Positions 49,800 through 63,931 of a stretch of DNA of 64,000 nucleotides are shown piece after piece. The first letter of the stretch is position 1, and every line of letters begins with the position of its first letter. The stretch lies in NCBI GenBank assembly GCA_003024785.1, contig PUQB01000038.1, positions 496,001 to 560,000 on the forward strand. Reading direction: 5' to 3'. Below the pieces are notes generated by a model. The model was not told where the DNA came from. It saw nothing but the letters and a program-made list of their open reading frames with translations, and did not search any database. This stretch comes from Selaginella tamariscina. Its lineage: Eukaryota; Streptophyta; Lycopodiopsida; Selaginellales; Selaginellaceae. Position numbers and translations under genes: made by a program.

Positions 49800-50270
49800 C
49801 CAGTACTGATAGTATTTGTTCATTTATTTAATAACATTGTTTTTCGTGTTGTTATTTATTAATGGACCTTTCATTAATTATAACAAGATAATTTTAACTT
49901 TCTTATATACATTGTTTTGTTTTCCCCATAATTAGAATAGATATTACTATATAATAACAAGATTCTTCTATCATAAGTGTACATTCAAACATGTATGTAT
50001 AAAATTTATAATGTTGTACAAATATGCAAATGAATATATACTAATAAACTTTAACACATGCATCATTATATACATCTATATTTACTTTATTTAATTATGT
50101 ATTTACATGCATGTACTTTCCATTTAACACATAACGATTTTCAAATATAATTTTATTTGTTAATATGATTAAGTACATATAACAATAATTCTTTATATTT
50201 ATATTATAAATCAAACCAAGTTTATATTCTTAAGAGTCCTTAAATAAAATATGAATTAAATACGATTGTG
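49800..50270. other. AT-rich flank of copy G
   Basis: Shortened version of the flank behind copy A. No gene seen. Confidence 0.5.
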
Positions 50271-51530
50271 AGGTGTTAAATAATGAAGAATATATCAAAT
50301 TCATAAGTGAATTTAATATTATTAACATGCTATGCAATATTATAAAATATTGAATTTAAAATTTGATATCGTAACTATATAATGGATGTAGAATTTAAAT
50401 AATTAACTCATCGAATACACAACGTTTTTAAATGGTACGTCTATAGCAGCATGTGCAAGTCAAAATGGCAAAATGCCCAAAACATAAAGGACGTAAAAAG
50501 AAAGTCTCCATAATAACATTGTTGTAAATCACCTCAGTATAGCACAATTTTTATTCGAGAGGATGCAAAATCATTCACTGCCCGTCTCCCTACTTATAAC
50601 AGATCCTCTGTTTCACAAAGTGTTGGTTATTACGATGTCCGAATACAACTAAACCAGTTCCATTTTACATTATAGATCCGATACATGGTCAGCATCAAAT
50701 GGGCACGTGGCAATGGTGATATAGACGAGCGAAATCGTCAATCATAGTTTAGTTTAATATTAATAATTAAATAAGAAATTATTAAATTGAGAACAATGTT
50801 AATCATTAACTTTGTTCTCAATTACAATGTTTATAAATTATAATTACTTGAAAAAGTCAATAGTCAAAATTATTTTCAGTGTTATAATAATCTTGCAACT
50901 TAAAAATAATTACATATTTGAAACGTAAAATAAACCTACTTCCACTAAATTCATTAATATAAACTATAAAAGTGTATTTCACTTTGCAGTTAATGTAATA
51001 TAAACTGCATGTCAAAAAGAAGAAAAATGCGATAGCAAGTTCATTCATATTTACAATTATATTGACCTTAAAGTATCAACCTGACAAGGGTATATTCATG
51101 TCTCTCTTTAAATAAGAATATACAAGATACAATTAGGTTTTCATAAATAACATTATATGAGTTCTTTAAGGGATTCATGATTAAATATAGACTAGCTTGG
51201 TCAATAGAAAGCCTTAATAGAATCACAGCAGCTCCGAATAATAAGAATCATAATAAGAAAATGTAATGTTAAATATAACATTTAACTTAATACTATATGG
51301 TTGTAAAATATATAAATTTTGCATAGACACGTCCGTTTTTATTTTAAAACAATTATATGAGTATAGTTTTCTTATGCCACCTTATAAAATTAAATTCAAG
51401 TATTGTGAAGTGTAAAACGATGAAGAATATATCAAATTCACATGTTTAAATAATGAAGAATATATTAAATTCACAAGTGAAAATTCAAATATTATGAGGT
51501 GTTAAATAATGAAGAATAACAATAAGTGAA
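50270..51530. repeat. S (reversed) then M (forward), copy G
   Basis: Same order and orientation as copy A: S about 50270-51060, M about 51100-51530. Confidence 0.65.
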
Positions 51531-52379
51531 TCAGTCTTTACAACAAAAGCCTTCTTGTCGTCCCGAAGTTCTTCTTCATGTATAAATTACACAGACAGGA
51601 TGATCCGTTTATATATTTTTAAATATCGATATTCATATAGGTATATATTTTTGTACACATCTAGGATATAATATGTATCATCTAAGTGTGTACAGAAACA
51701 ACTAGAAGTTTTTTTTATTCATACCTCTTGACCAGTCCTCCACTTTGTCCCACCTCATTAAAAGAACCGAAATTAACCATCAACACGCCATGCAAGCACA
51801 TACAAGTTTAATTGATGGCTGGAATTACAGAATAAGTAAAATATGAACGTTGTAACTAAAATGGAATGTTTATACTCCCATTTTCTTAATAATTAATAAT
51901 TTTAATTATTTAATTAACATTTTTTAATATAAAAACATAATTTTTAGAATAATATATGTTTAAAGAAAAACTATCCTTTAAAATGTATATTTAAAATATT
52001 AATAATTAATACATAAGTATTAATTAAAGTTCTTTTTTATATTCTTATTTTCATATATCATTTCGGTTTTAGTTATAACATTCGTAAACTTAACATATCA
52101 ACATTAACCATACATATGAAGGTAAATAGTTAATACAGATTCACTTGAATGTTTATTCAAATACTTTGAATACCAAAATGTATATATTACATACACAATT
52201 GGACATGTACGTTTTATATAACCTACAGACAGAGTGCAAACAATTCATTCATTAGTGTGAACGCATATACAAAATATCTGTGTGTATCCTAAGACACAAG
52301 ACTAATTAATCAAAAGTTAATAAAAATGTTATATGTATAAACACAGATTAATTAGATTAGTTAAATAATTATCTACTTG

Positions 52380-53210
52380 ATTCCGGCTCACCGCCACTAA
52401 TTAAGTAATAATAATTAGTATATATTAGTATAAAGCATAAAAAAATAATTATACTTGGTATGTACAGTTTAATTAAGCAAGTTTATTTGCGCGGTCTCGA
52501 ATATCCGCAGATGCTATCGGTAGTGTTATGGTATATCCCTTAGTCTTCTGTGAAATTAATTAATTAATTAGTTAATTATATTATATATGTAATACACACA
52601 CAACGCACGTATACATACCGATTGTTTTGGATTCACGACGAAAACACGAGAAGCTTTAAGGTCTCGCCGTTAGCTGCCGCACTAAACTCTCTCATAGGTC
52701 CTCATCGATGTGTGCGACTTGGATATCCCAGTTCAGAAACAGAGGTAATTGCCACCAGGTGACATTGCATAGAACCTTCATGTCTTCATATCGAACGGTG
52801 CTGTATACACCATGTATAAACTTTTCTCTCTCTCTCTCTCAAACACACACACACGCACACATGCACACATGTCACACACACACGCACATATATACACACC
52901 TCTTTCACAAGAACACGAGCCCAACAAGGAAGCATTCACAAGAACACGAGCCCAACAAGGAAGCATTCACAAGAACACGAAATTCACAGTCAGACAGAGA
53001 GATTCTTTATAGATGAACACGAATCCACGGACCCAACAAGCCAACAAAGAACATGAAATCGAGAATGAGAGAGAGATTCATAGATTCAACACATTGAGAT
53101 CCTTTGCCTGTGAAAGCACACAGGCCCATTGTTGAAGAGCTGTTCTTGAGCGGGTATAGCAACGCAGGAGCTCCAAGGGGATAAGTGGGTTCTAGCTGAA
53201 TATACCCGGT
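52380..53210 (-). pseudogene. Gene X fragment M9 (alpha deleted)
   Basis: Exon alpha is gone: the CA-rich intron (CACACCTC) joins straight to TTTCACAAGAACACGAG, sequence normally upstream of alpha. Beta keeps the start codons for SHTSMR before YEEF but is damaged later. A 31-base segment (CACAAGAACACGAGCCCAAC...) is duplicated at 52906-52967. Confidence 0.6.
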
Positions 53211-53645
53211 ATCATTCCGTATATACGTACATGTGCATATATACGTGGTTAGCCACGTATGTTGTTACTTAGGAGAGTGAAGAAATTCAGTTTGCACGTG
53301 GTAAGAGAAATTCAACCTTTACTGTAAATAATTTCCGTACTGTAATGTTGGCGGGAAGTTTGTAACAAAGGTTTAGAATATTATTAAAACTTTTAATAAT
53401 TTATTTAGATATAATTACGTAAGTATGTATCTATAGGTATATAATAGAATATATATTATATATGTGTATATAATCAAATATGTGTACACAATACACGGGT
53501 GATACGAATATGTGTTTTGTATCATTGAAAAATATAAATTAAAGCGTAAAAGCCATTACACGCAACTGTGTATATAGATATTTAAAGGGATATAATATAC
53601 AAAACTAAACTATTTACTCAAAAAATACACTTATGGAGGTATATT

Positions 53646-53727
53646 AATATTTATTGTAGTGATATATCTTATACATACATATACATATGCATATGTGTGT
53701 ATAAGATATATCACTACAATAAATATT
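53646..53727. repeat. 82-bp near-perfect palindrome
   Basis: Arms of about 30 bases, ATTTATTGTAGTGATATATC on the left and its complement GATATATCACTACAATAAAT on the right, with only about 20 bases between them. Other units have only the right arm. An inverted local duplication created it. Confidence 0.9.
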
Positions 53728-54059
53728 TGTAACATGTATGTGAGACATATCACACGCATATAGTATATTCTACGAAAAAAGATATCATATTGGAGCATCG
53801 ACCTATATGTTAAATAAAATAGTATTAATGTAATAAATATAAATTAATAGTGTTTGAACATGGTGGTCGTTTTTATATCTTTTAATTGTTGCCGTGAGCC
53901 ACACTGAACACTAAATTTGAACGGAGATACCCAGGATATCCCTTAAATATTTACGTTAACCTCTATATAATCCCTGTATTTAAATGGGAATATCAGTCAT
54001 TACCCACACACACGCAGGCACACATATATAACTAGTACATAACTAATACATATGTCCAC

Positions 54060-55014
54060 TGTTGGCGGGCTTAATTATTTATAATAATATATTTTAATTA
54101 ATAAATTTTTAATTTAATTATTATCTTTAACTTGGATTCTTAACTTAATTATTATCCTTAACTTTATTTTTAAATTAAAATTTTAATTCAGTTGTTATTC
54201 AGACTCTTTAACTCATTTATAATAACAATTTGGTTAAGAATCATTAAATAATTAAATTCATTGGGTTAAGGATTTAACTTAAAAAACTAAATTCATTAAT
54301 TAATAATTATTCATGAAGTTAAAAATCATGGTGAGTTTATTCTTAAATAATATTTAATAATCTTTAATTAAATTTATTTCTAAATTAAATTTTTAATTTG
54401 CTAAGTTTATACTAAATCATTTATGATCCTCTTTTGAACTTAAAAAGTCCTATAACTTAAATTAGTGTGTGTATGTAATAATATATAGAATTTTCTTTTA
54501 AGTTATTTTATAATATATGATAATTTAACTTTCTTTTTATTTTAAATTACTATAATAATACATGGAATTTCTTTATATCCTTCTCAGTGTCAAATTAATA
54601 TTTTTATGTGATAAATTTTTTTTAACTCTCTTAAATTATACATGTGATACCTTCAAATTATTATTATTTTAGAACTCTTATGAAATTTAAGATTTAAAAT
54701 GGTTATTAGATAATATTTAATTAATTGAGTGATTTAGGATATTGAAAATAAAATAAAAAACGACCGTTGATGAAGCGATTTTAAAAACAATTATTGACTA
54801 AGTAATTTTAAAAATTATATAAACACATGTGCAATAAATTTATTATGTTAGTCTAAATAGTATTTAAGATTAAAGTGGTCATATGTAAATTTAAAATTTA
54901 AGATTGCAGACACACAAACGTACGCGATCAACTTCTTATATAAGATTATTTTTTGGTATTCTCTCAAGTACAGCGATAGTTTTTTCACGAAATCATTCTA
55001 ACAGTCTTCTTCGA
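54060..55014. other. AT-rich spacer and orphan PDC leader
   Basis: The spacer, the TATA-like TATATAAG (54937-54944) and the leader up to CTAACAGTCTTCTTC are present. At about 55,014 the sequence then jumps to GATTAATTAGATTAG at the 3' end of gene X M10. The first exon, PDC, MEKK, S and M are all deleted. Confidence 0.7.
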
Positions 55015-55039
55015 TTAATTAGATTAGTTAAATAATTAT

Positions 55040-56080
55040 CTACTTGATTCCGGCTCACCGCCACTAATTAAGTATAATAATTACCAAAAAATAATTTTGG
55101 ACATTCCTGTTATGCGAACAGTTTAATTATGTCTAAAACAATTACTGCTCGATCAACTGCACCACCACGACTAATTAAGCAATAATAATTAGTATAAATT
55201 AGTATAAAGCATGAATAAAAAATACTTAATAGCTACTTGAAACTTTACTTGGGCATTCCTGTTATACGTACAGTTTAGTTATGTCTAAAACAGTTATCTG
55301 CTGGATTCCGCCGGACCGTCACCACGTCCGCCACCTTAAAAACGAAAAGTTGACTAATTAAGCAAGTTTAATTAACTAGATCACTTACCTGCTGGCGGTC
55401 TCGAATATCCGCAAATGCTATCGGGTAGTGTCTTATAAATCGCCGGGTTCTCCTTCTGTGAAATTAATTAATTAACTAGTTAATTATAGTATATATGTAA
55501 TACACACACAGAAACGCACGGCATGCACGCACACATACCGACTGTTCTGGATTCACGACGAAAACCACGAGGTCCCGCCGTTAGCTTCACGGAGAACTGC
55601 CGGATCGTCACTAAACTCCTCATAAGTCCTCATCGATGTGTGCGACTTGGATATCCCAGTTCAGAAACAGAGGTAATTGCCACCAGGTGACATTGCATAG
55701 AACCTTCATGTCTTCATATCGAACGGTGCTGTATACACCATGTATAAACTTCTCTCTCTCTCTCAAACACGCACACATGCACACATGTCACACACACACC
55801 CACATATATACACACCTCTTTCACAAGAACACGAGCCCAACAAGGAAGCACACGAAATTCACAGTCAGACAGAGAGATTCTTTATAGATGAACACGAATC
55901 CACGGACCCAACAAGCTAACAAAGAACATGGAATCGAGAAAGAGAGAGATTCATAGATTCAACACATTGAGATCCTTTGCCTGTGAAGCACACAGGCCCA
56001 TTGTTGAAGAGCTGTTCTTGAGCGGGTATAGCAACGCAGGAGCTCCAAGGGGAAAGTGGGTTCTAGCTGAATATACCGTA
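55040..56080 (-). pseudogene. Gene X fragment M10 (alpha deleted)
   Basis: Alpha is missing at the same junction as M9. Beta has a full YEEFSDDPAVLREANG but has lost 11 bases before VVFVVNPEQS. Gamma (55389-55455) has one extra base. Delta (55298-55335, VADVVTVRRNPA) has lost its donor (CAG|AT). A second delta-like exon is near 55150 (VVVVQLIEQ). Closest to M7 in the gamma to delta part. Confidence 0.6.
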
Positions 56081-56424
56081 TCATTTCATATATACGTACA
56101 TGTGCGTGTGAACGGTTAGCCACGTATGTTGTCACTTAGGAGAGTGAGTCAGTTTGCACGTGGTAAAAGAAGTTCGACCTTTACTGTACGTAATTTCCGT
56201 ACTGTACTAAATGTTGGCAGGAAGTTTGTAACGGAGGTTTAGAATATTATTAAAACCTTTAATAATTTATTTAGATATAACTACATAAGTATGTATATAA
56301 AGGTATATAATAGAATATATATTATATATGTGTATATACAATCAAATATGTGTACACAATACACGGGTGATACGGAATATGTATTTTATATGAAAAATAT
56401 AAATTAAAGCATAAAAGGCATTAC

Positions 56425-56443
56425 ACCGGGAGTGAACCCCGGT
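56425..56443. other. Conserved hairpin, unit 10
   Basis: Unchanged stem and loop. The element is absent after M8 and M9. Confidence 0.5.
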
Positions 56444-56949
56444 TTAATTATTGAGCCACTGACACTCACATCTATTTCTTATTCCATTCAAATTTTAAAT
56501 CGTCAATGTGTGTATAGATATTTAAAGGGATATAATTTACAAAACTAAACTATTTACTCAAAAAATACACTTATGGAGGTATTAACAATATGCATATGTA
56601 TATGTGTGTATAAGATATATCACTACAATAAATATTTGTAGACATACCCATATCACACCATATAGTATATTCACTTAAACCAGTAGATATCATATTGGCG
56701 CATTGACCTATATGTTAAATAAAATAGTATTAATGTAATAAATATAAATTAATAGTGTTTCAACATGGTGGTCGTTTTTGTATCTTTTAATTGTTGCCAC
56801 TGAACACTAAATTTGAACGGAGATACCCAGGATATCCTTAAATATTACGTTAACCCTTAGATAATCCCTGTATTTAAATGGGACTATCAGTCATTGCCCA
56901 CACACAGGCACACATATATAACTAGTACATAACTAATACATATGTTCAC

Positions 56950-57780
56950 TGTTGACGGGCTTAATTATTTATAATAATATATTAATTAATAAATTTTTAA
57001 TTCAATTATTATCTTTAAACCTGATGAATTTATTTTTAAATTGGATTCTTAACTTAATTATTATTTCTTAATTTAATTTAATTGTTATTCTATTTAATGA
57101 CCTTTAACTTAATTTTAATATTTTAAATTGGATTATCTTTAACTCATTTATTTACAGTTTGGTAAGACTCATTAAATAATTAAATCTAAACACGTGTAAA
57201 TTAGGTTAAGGACTTAATTTAAAAATAAATACATTAATTAAAAATTAATAATTCATAAAGTTAAAAATCAATTTGGTAAGTTTATTCTTAAATACTATTT
57301 AATAATCTTTAATTAAATTTATTTCTAAATTAAATTCTTAATTTCCTAAGTTTACACTTAATCATTTATGATCCTCTTTTGAATTTAAAAAGTCCTATAA
57401 ATAATATATAGAATTTTCTTTTAAGCATATTAATATATATATATGATAATTTAACTTTCTTTTATTTTTAAATTACTGTATATATGTAATAGTACATGGA
57501 ATTTCTTTATATCCTTATCATCGTGTCAAGTTAATATTTTGATATGGTAATTTATTTTTTTTAACTCTCTTAAATTATTATATATGTGATACCTTCAAAT
57601 TATTATTATTTTATAAAGTTTAAGATTTAAAATAGTTATTAGATAATATCTAATTAATTGAGTGATTTAGGATATTGTAAATCAAATTAACAACGACCGT
57701 TGACGAAGCGATTTTAAAAATAATTATTAACTAATTAATTTTAAAAAATTATATGAACAACGTGCAATAAATTTATACAT
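56950..57780. other. AT-rich spacer before copy H
   Basis: No gene seen. Confidence 0.5.
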
Positions 57781-57926
57781 ACGTCTAAATAGGATTTCAG
57801 ATTTACAATGGAACTTTAAGATGGCAGACACACAAACGTACGCAATACGTACAGTGATAGTTTTTTCACGAAATCATTCTAATAGTCTTCTTCCTCTTCC
57901 TTATATTGATCTTGGTTACTGCAAAC

Positions 57927-58023
57927 ATGGTTGAATCGGACAGTATCGGAATCGATATAAGCAACGTTCGATGCAATCCGTCATTGGGTAGCGCATTACT
58001 TCCTATTATGCGCATGCATGCAG
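57927..58023 (+). pseudogene. Candidate first exon, copy H
   Basis: Open reading frame kept (32 codons plus one base), donor CAG|AT, and the TATA-like box deleted as in copy G. Confidence 0.4.
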
Positions 58024-58239
58024 ATGCGACGGCTTGTCTCTCTCTCTCTACACACAACGTAATTCTATCTCAATAGCAGTTACATCTGTGTGCTCGCAAA
58101 CATATCCATTTTCCATCTCACAGACTTTAAAGCAAGCTTACGTTTACATTGTATAGCACCCCATAGCATATGTATATCCGTGTTCGTGAAAGAACACATA
58201 GTCACGTATATGCAAGAGTATAATGGACTTCTTTTGCAG

Positions 58240-58807
58240 GATTACGAACTTACAGAGCTTGGAAGCGGAAGTGGAGGCAGCAGCGGAGTTTCTGAACGGA
58301 GCAGTGAAACCTGTTCTTTTTGGAGGGAACAAGAAAGCACAGGACGCATTCGTCAAGCTTGCCGACGTTTCTGGCTACCCCGTTGCTGTCATGCCTTCTG
58401 CGAAAGGCCAGTTCCAGAAAACCATCCTCACTTCATTGGTACCTACTGGGGAGCCGTCAGCAGCCCCTTCTGCTGCGAGATAGTCGAGTCTGCAGTGCAG
58501 ATGCATATCTATTTGCAGGTAACTATACACAAAAAAAAAGGTACTAAATTCGTATATGTACAGGTCCCAATGACTACAGCTCAGTGGGATATTCCCTCCT
58601 TATCAAGAAGGAGAAACAGATAATAGTACAGCCAGAGAGGGTTACCATCGGTGGGAATTTGTCGTCGTCATCAAGGATTTTCTCAAAGCGCTGGCCAAGC
58701 ATCTGAGAGGAACGAGGCTGCTTGCGTATGTATGTTCCCCCGGTAACGTCGTCTCTAATGCCAAGGACGAGCCACTCCGCGTCAACGTCCTCTTCAAGCA
58801 CATTCAG
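58240..58807 (+). pseudogene. PDC central-domain fragment, copy H
   Basis: Exons 58240-58518 and 58564-58807. This is the only copy in which exon 2 begins with the full PDC sequence GP-NDYSSVGYSLL, so it preserves the parental exon start. Exon 1 shares the missing T after KGQF with C and E, and a duplicated TGCAG near its 3' end with F. Exon 2 loses SFGCVF and one base at HLKRN. Confidence 0.92.
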
Positions 58808-58808
58808 G

Positions 58809-58845
<37 letters not shown>

Positions 58846-58884
58846 CTCTCTCCACACACACACATACACACACGCTAACTATAG

Positions 58885-59052
58885 GAACTTCGTCAGGCGA
58901 TCAATCCGAGAAAAACAGCATCATTTCCGGCTGATATTTTTGGAGCTTGTTCTTGAAATGGCTACAGGTGGACCACCTTTCAGCGATTGCGAATGGGTGC
59001 GTGTACGCATAGGTATATAGTATTACACAGACACAGCCGTACACATGCATAG

Positions 59053-59084
<32 letters not shown>

Positions 59085-59400
59085 TGAGTGAGTAACATGT
59101 GCGTTTTGTGTTTTTGAAAATGAAAAGCATGATCTACATTTATACACGTACATATATCTTTGTATATATACACTAACATAACATATGCTTGTATTCTTAA
59201 TACACATATATATATATATATTGTAAATATATGCAAACACAGTAATGTGGAAGGTTGGACATGAGGAGATACCTCCGATTTCGGATTGTATTCCCGAAGA
59301 TGCTAGGGATTTTTAAAGTGTTTGCAAGTGGAGCCCTCAAACAGGCCAACGGCAGCACAGCTGTTGGATCATTCATTTGTCAGGCCAAATCCAACGGTTA
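58885..59400 (+). pseudogene. MEKK-type kinase C-lobe fragment, copy H
   Basis: Exon 1 (58885-58996) is missing the codons for GCT in SLGCTVLEM and has lost a T near its start. Exon 2 (about 59231-59396) has lost the YQ/ISK codons but retains SNRPTAAQLLDHSFV, the only copy besides A with this stretch whole. Confidence 0.87.
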
Positions 59401-59419
59401 GCCATTCGCAACTTACTTA

Positions 59420-60370
59420 CAAAACAAGGCTCCAGTACTAGTAATTTTAGTTTTTTCTTTATTCATTTATTTAATAACATTTTTTGTGATTAATGGACCT
59501 TTTCATTAATTATAACAAGATAATCAAATACACGCACACCTTAGATTATATTAAATATTTAAATTTTGACTTTTAAAATAATAATTTAAATATTGATTTG
59601 ATTTTACAATATAAAATTAATAATTTATCGATCATACTTAGCCCAGTACCAATATTTCACATTTTAAAACATCTAATTAAGTTGTGTTAAAGTTAATAAT
59701 TAAACAATATTATTAATTTTTATAGGCCAAACAAAGAAAGCTCATGTATAATGAATTTTTTTGGTGAACTATTTTCGATTGAATCCAAGAAATTTGTATA
59801 ATGCATAATGACTAAACACATGAATTCATGATATAAAATTTAAGATGTTCACTCTATGGCTTTACTTTTATTTATATAGTTAATTTTCTATCATTCTAGT
59901 ACTTATAATTATTCCTTAATTTTATTTATAATTCGGTCTTATAATTATATTCTATCCATAATATTGTATATAAAGTTTTCTATGATGTTACAATAATTTA
60001 ACTTTCTTATATACATTGTTTTGTTTTCCCCATAATTAGAATAGATATTACTATATAATAAAAGATTCGTCTCTATTATAGGTACATTCAAACATGTATG
60101 TATAAAAATATAATGTTGTACAAATATGCAAATGAATATATATAATAAACTTTAACATTCATCATTATATACATCTATATTACTTTATTTAATTATTATT
60201 TACATGCATGTACTTTCCATTTACATGATAACGATTTCAAATAATTTATTTGTTAATATGATAAGTACATATATATAACATAATTCTTTATATTTATATT
60301 ATAAAATCGTACCAAGTTTATATTCTTAAGAGTCCTAAATAAAATATGAATTAGAATACGATGTGAGGTG
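59420..60370. other. AT-rich flank of copy H
   Basis: Matches the flank of copy A with many single-base deletions. No gene seen. Confidence 0.55.
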
Positions 60371-61610
60371 TTAAATAATGAAGAATATATCAAATTCATA
60401 AGTGAATTTAATATTGTTAACATGCTATGCAATATTGTAAATATTGAATTTAAAATTTGATATCATAACTATGTAATGGATTGTAGAATTTAACATAATT
60501 AATTCATCGAATACACAACGTTTTTAAATGGTACATCTATAGTACATGTGCAGTCGAAATGGAAAGCCCAAAACATAAAGGACGTAAAAAGAAAAGTCTA
60601 CACTAGTAACATTCATGTAAATCACTTCAGTGTAGCACAACTTTATTCGAAAAGGATGCAGAATGTTCATTACTCGTCTCCCTGCTTAAATTCTCTGTTT
60701 CATAAAGTGTTGGTGTTACCATGTCCGAATACAAGCTAAGCCGGTTCCATTTTACGCTATAGGATCCGATACACGGTCAACATCAAGGACGAGCGAATCG
60801 TCAACCGTGGTTTAGTTAATATTAATAATTAAATAAGAAAATTATTAAATTGAGAACAATGTTGATTATTAACTTTGTTCTCAATTACAATGTTATAAAT
60901 TATAATTACTTGAAAACAGAGTCAATAGTCAAAATTATTTTCAGTGTTTAATAAATCTTGCAACTTAAAAATAATTACATATTTAAACGTTAAAATAAAA
61001 CCTACTTTCACTAAATTCATTAATATAATATAAAAGTGTATTTCACTTTGCAGTTAATGTAAATGCATGTCGAAAGAGAAAAATGCGATAGCGATTCATT
61101 CACATTTATAATTATATTGACTTTAAGTATCATTTTTGTTGTGTACCTAACAAGGGTATATTCATGTCTTTCTTAAATAAGAATATACAAGATATCATTA
61201 GATTTTCATAAGTAGCATTACATGAGTCTCTTAAGGAATTCAGATTAAATATAAAATATAATTCTAACTTGTCAATAAAAACCTTGGAATAGAATCAGCA
61301 GTCTCCGAATAATAAGAATTATAATAAGAAATGTAATGTTAAGATATAACATTTAACTTATACTGTATGTTGTAAATATATAAATTTTGCATGACACGTC
61401 CTCTTATTTTAAAACAAATGTATGAGTATAGTTTTTATGCCACCTTATAAAATTAAATAAGTATTGTGAAGTGTAAAACGATGAGAAATATATTAAATTC
61501 ATAAGTGAAAATTAAAGGTTGTGAGTGTTAATAATGAAAAAATATATTAAATTCATAAGTGAAAATTCAAATATTGTGAAGTGTTAAATAATGAAGGATA
61601 ACGGTAAGTG
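60370..61610. repeat. S (reversed) then M (forward), copy H
   Basis: Same arrangement as A and G: S about 60370-61110, M about 61130-61610. Single-base deletions are unusually frequent here. Confidence 0.65.
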
Positions 61611-61829
61611 AATTAGTCCTTACAACAAAAGCTTTTTGTCGTCCCGAAGTTCTTCTTCGTGTATAAATTATACAGGCAGGATGATCCGTTTATATATTTT
61701 TAAATATCGATATTCATATAGGTATATATTTTTGTACACATCTAGGATACTAATATGTATCATCTAAGTGTGTACAGAAACAACCTGAAGTTTCTTTTAT
61801 TCATACCTCTTGACCAGTCCTCCACTTTG

Positions 61830-61911
61830 TCTCACTGCATTAAAAGAACCGACATTAGCCATCCAACACGTCCCACTGCACTAAAAGAACCGACATTAGC
61901 AATCCAACATG
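61830..61911. repeat. 41-bp tandem duplication
   Basis: TC(T/C)CACTGCA(T/C)TAAAAGAACC... occurs twice, in the same segment of the unit that is duplicated at 11399 but with different ends. Confidence 0.9.
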
Positions 61912-62504
61912 CCATGCAAGCACATACAAGTTTAATTGATGGCTGGGATTACAGAATAAGTAAAAATATGAACGTTGTAACTAAAATGGGAATGTTTATA
62001 CTCCCATTTTCTTAATAATTAATAATTTTAATTATTTAATTAACATGTTTAATATAAAAAATTTTTTTTAGAATAATATATGTTTAAAGAAAAAACTATC
62101 CTTTAAAATGTATATTTAAAATATTAATAATTAATACATAAATATTAATTAAAGTTCTTTTTTATATTCTTATTTTCATATATCATTCCGGTTTTAGTTA
62201 TAACATTCGTAAACTTAACATATCAACATTAACCGTACATACGAAGGTAAATAGTTAATACAGATTCACTTGAATGTTTATTCAAATACTTTGAATACCA
62301 AAATGTATATATTACATACACAATTGGACAGGTACGTTTTATATAACCTACAGACAGAGTGCAAACAATTCATTCGCTAGTGTGAATGAACATATACAAA
62401 ATATCTGTGTGTATCCTAAGGCATAACACTAATTAATCAAAAGTTAATAAAAATGTTATATGTATAAACACAGATTAATTAGATTAGTTAAATAATTATC
62501 TACT

Positions 62505-63285
62505 TGATTCCGGCTCACCGCCACTAATTAAGTAATAATAATTAGTATATATTAGTATAAAGCATAAAAAAATAATTATACTTGGTATGTACAGTTTAAT
62601 TAAGCAAGTTTATTTGCGCGGTCTCGAATATCCGCAGATGCTATCGGTAGTGTTATGGTATATCCCTTAGTCTTCTGTGAAATTAATTAATTAATTAGTT
62701 AATTATATTATATATGTAATACACACACAAACGCACGTATACATACCGATTGTTTTGGATTCACGACGAAAACCACGAGAAGCTTTAAGGTCTCGCCGTT
62801 AGCTGCCGGATCGTCACTAAACTCCTCATAGGTCCTCATCGATGTGTGCGACTTGGATATCCCAGTTCAGAAACAGAGGTAATTGCCACCAGGTGACATT
62901 GCATAGAACCTTCATGTCTTCATATCGGACGGTGCTGTATACACCATGTATAAACTTCTCTCTCTCTCTCTCAAACACACACACACGCACACATGCACAG
63001 ATGTCACACACACACGCACATATATACACACCTCTTTCACAAGAACACGAGCCCAACAAGGAAGCATTCACAAGAACACGACATTCACAGTCAGACAGAG
63101 AGATTCTTTATAGATGAACACTAACAAAGAACATGAAATCGAGAAAGAGAGAGATTCATGGATTCAACACATTGAGATCCTTTGCCTGTGAAGCACACAG
63201 GCCCATTATTGAAGAGCTGTTCTTGAGCGGGTATAGCAACGCAGGAGCTCCAAGGCGATAAGTGGGTTCTAGCTGAATATACCCA
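62505..63285 (-). pseudogene. Gene X fragment M11 (alpha deleted)
   Basis: Beta is about 62750-62850 (SHTSMRTYEEFSDDPA, then a gap, then LKLLVVFVVNP). The alpha deletion has the same junction as M9 and M10. The distal segment begins after TTCAG near 63270 with LEPTYRLGAPALLYPLKNSS on the minus strand. Confidence 0.6.
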
Positions 63286-63641
63286 GTATTATTCCGTATA
63301 TGCGTACATGTGCATATATGCGTGTGTGAACGGTTAGCCACGTATGTTGTCACTTAGGAGAGTGAAGAAATTTAGTTTGCACGTGGTAAAAGAAGCTTAA
63401 TCTTTACTATACGTAATTTCTGTACTGTGATGTTGACAGGAAGTTTGTAACGGAGGTTTAGAATATTATTAAAACCTTTAATAATTTATTTAGATATAAC
63501 TACATAAGTATGTATATAAAGGTATATAATAGAATATATATTATATATGTGTATATACAATCAAATATGTGTACACAATACACGGGTGATACGGAATATG
63601 TTTTGTATGAAAAATATAAATTAAAGCATAAAAGGCATTAT

Positions 63642-63660
63642 ACCGGGAGTGAACCCCGGT
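63642..63660. other. Conserved hairpin, unit 11
   Basis: Unchanged stem and loop, in the last recognisable part of the array. Confidence 0.5.
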
Positions 63661-63931
63661 TTAATTCTTGAGCCACTGACACGCACATCTATTTCTTATT
63701 CCATTCAAATTTTAAATCATCAACTATAGATATTTAAAGGGATATAATTTACAAAACTAAACTATTTACTAAAAAAAAACACTTATGGAGGTATATTAAC
63801 AATATGCATATGTATATGTGTGTATAAGATATATCACTACAATAAATATTTGTAGACACATATCACACGCATATAGTATATTCGCTTAAACCAGTACGAA
63901 AAAAGATATCATATTGGCGCATTGACCTATA

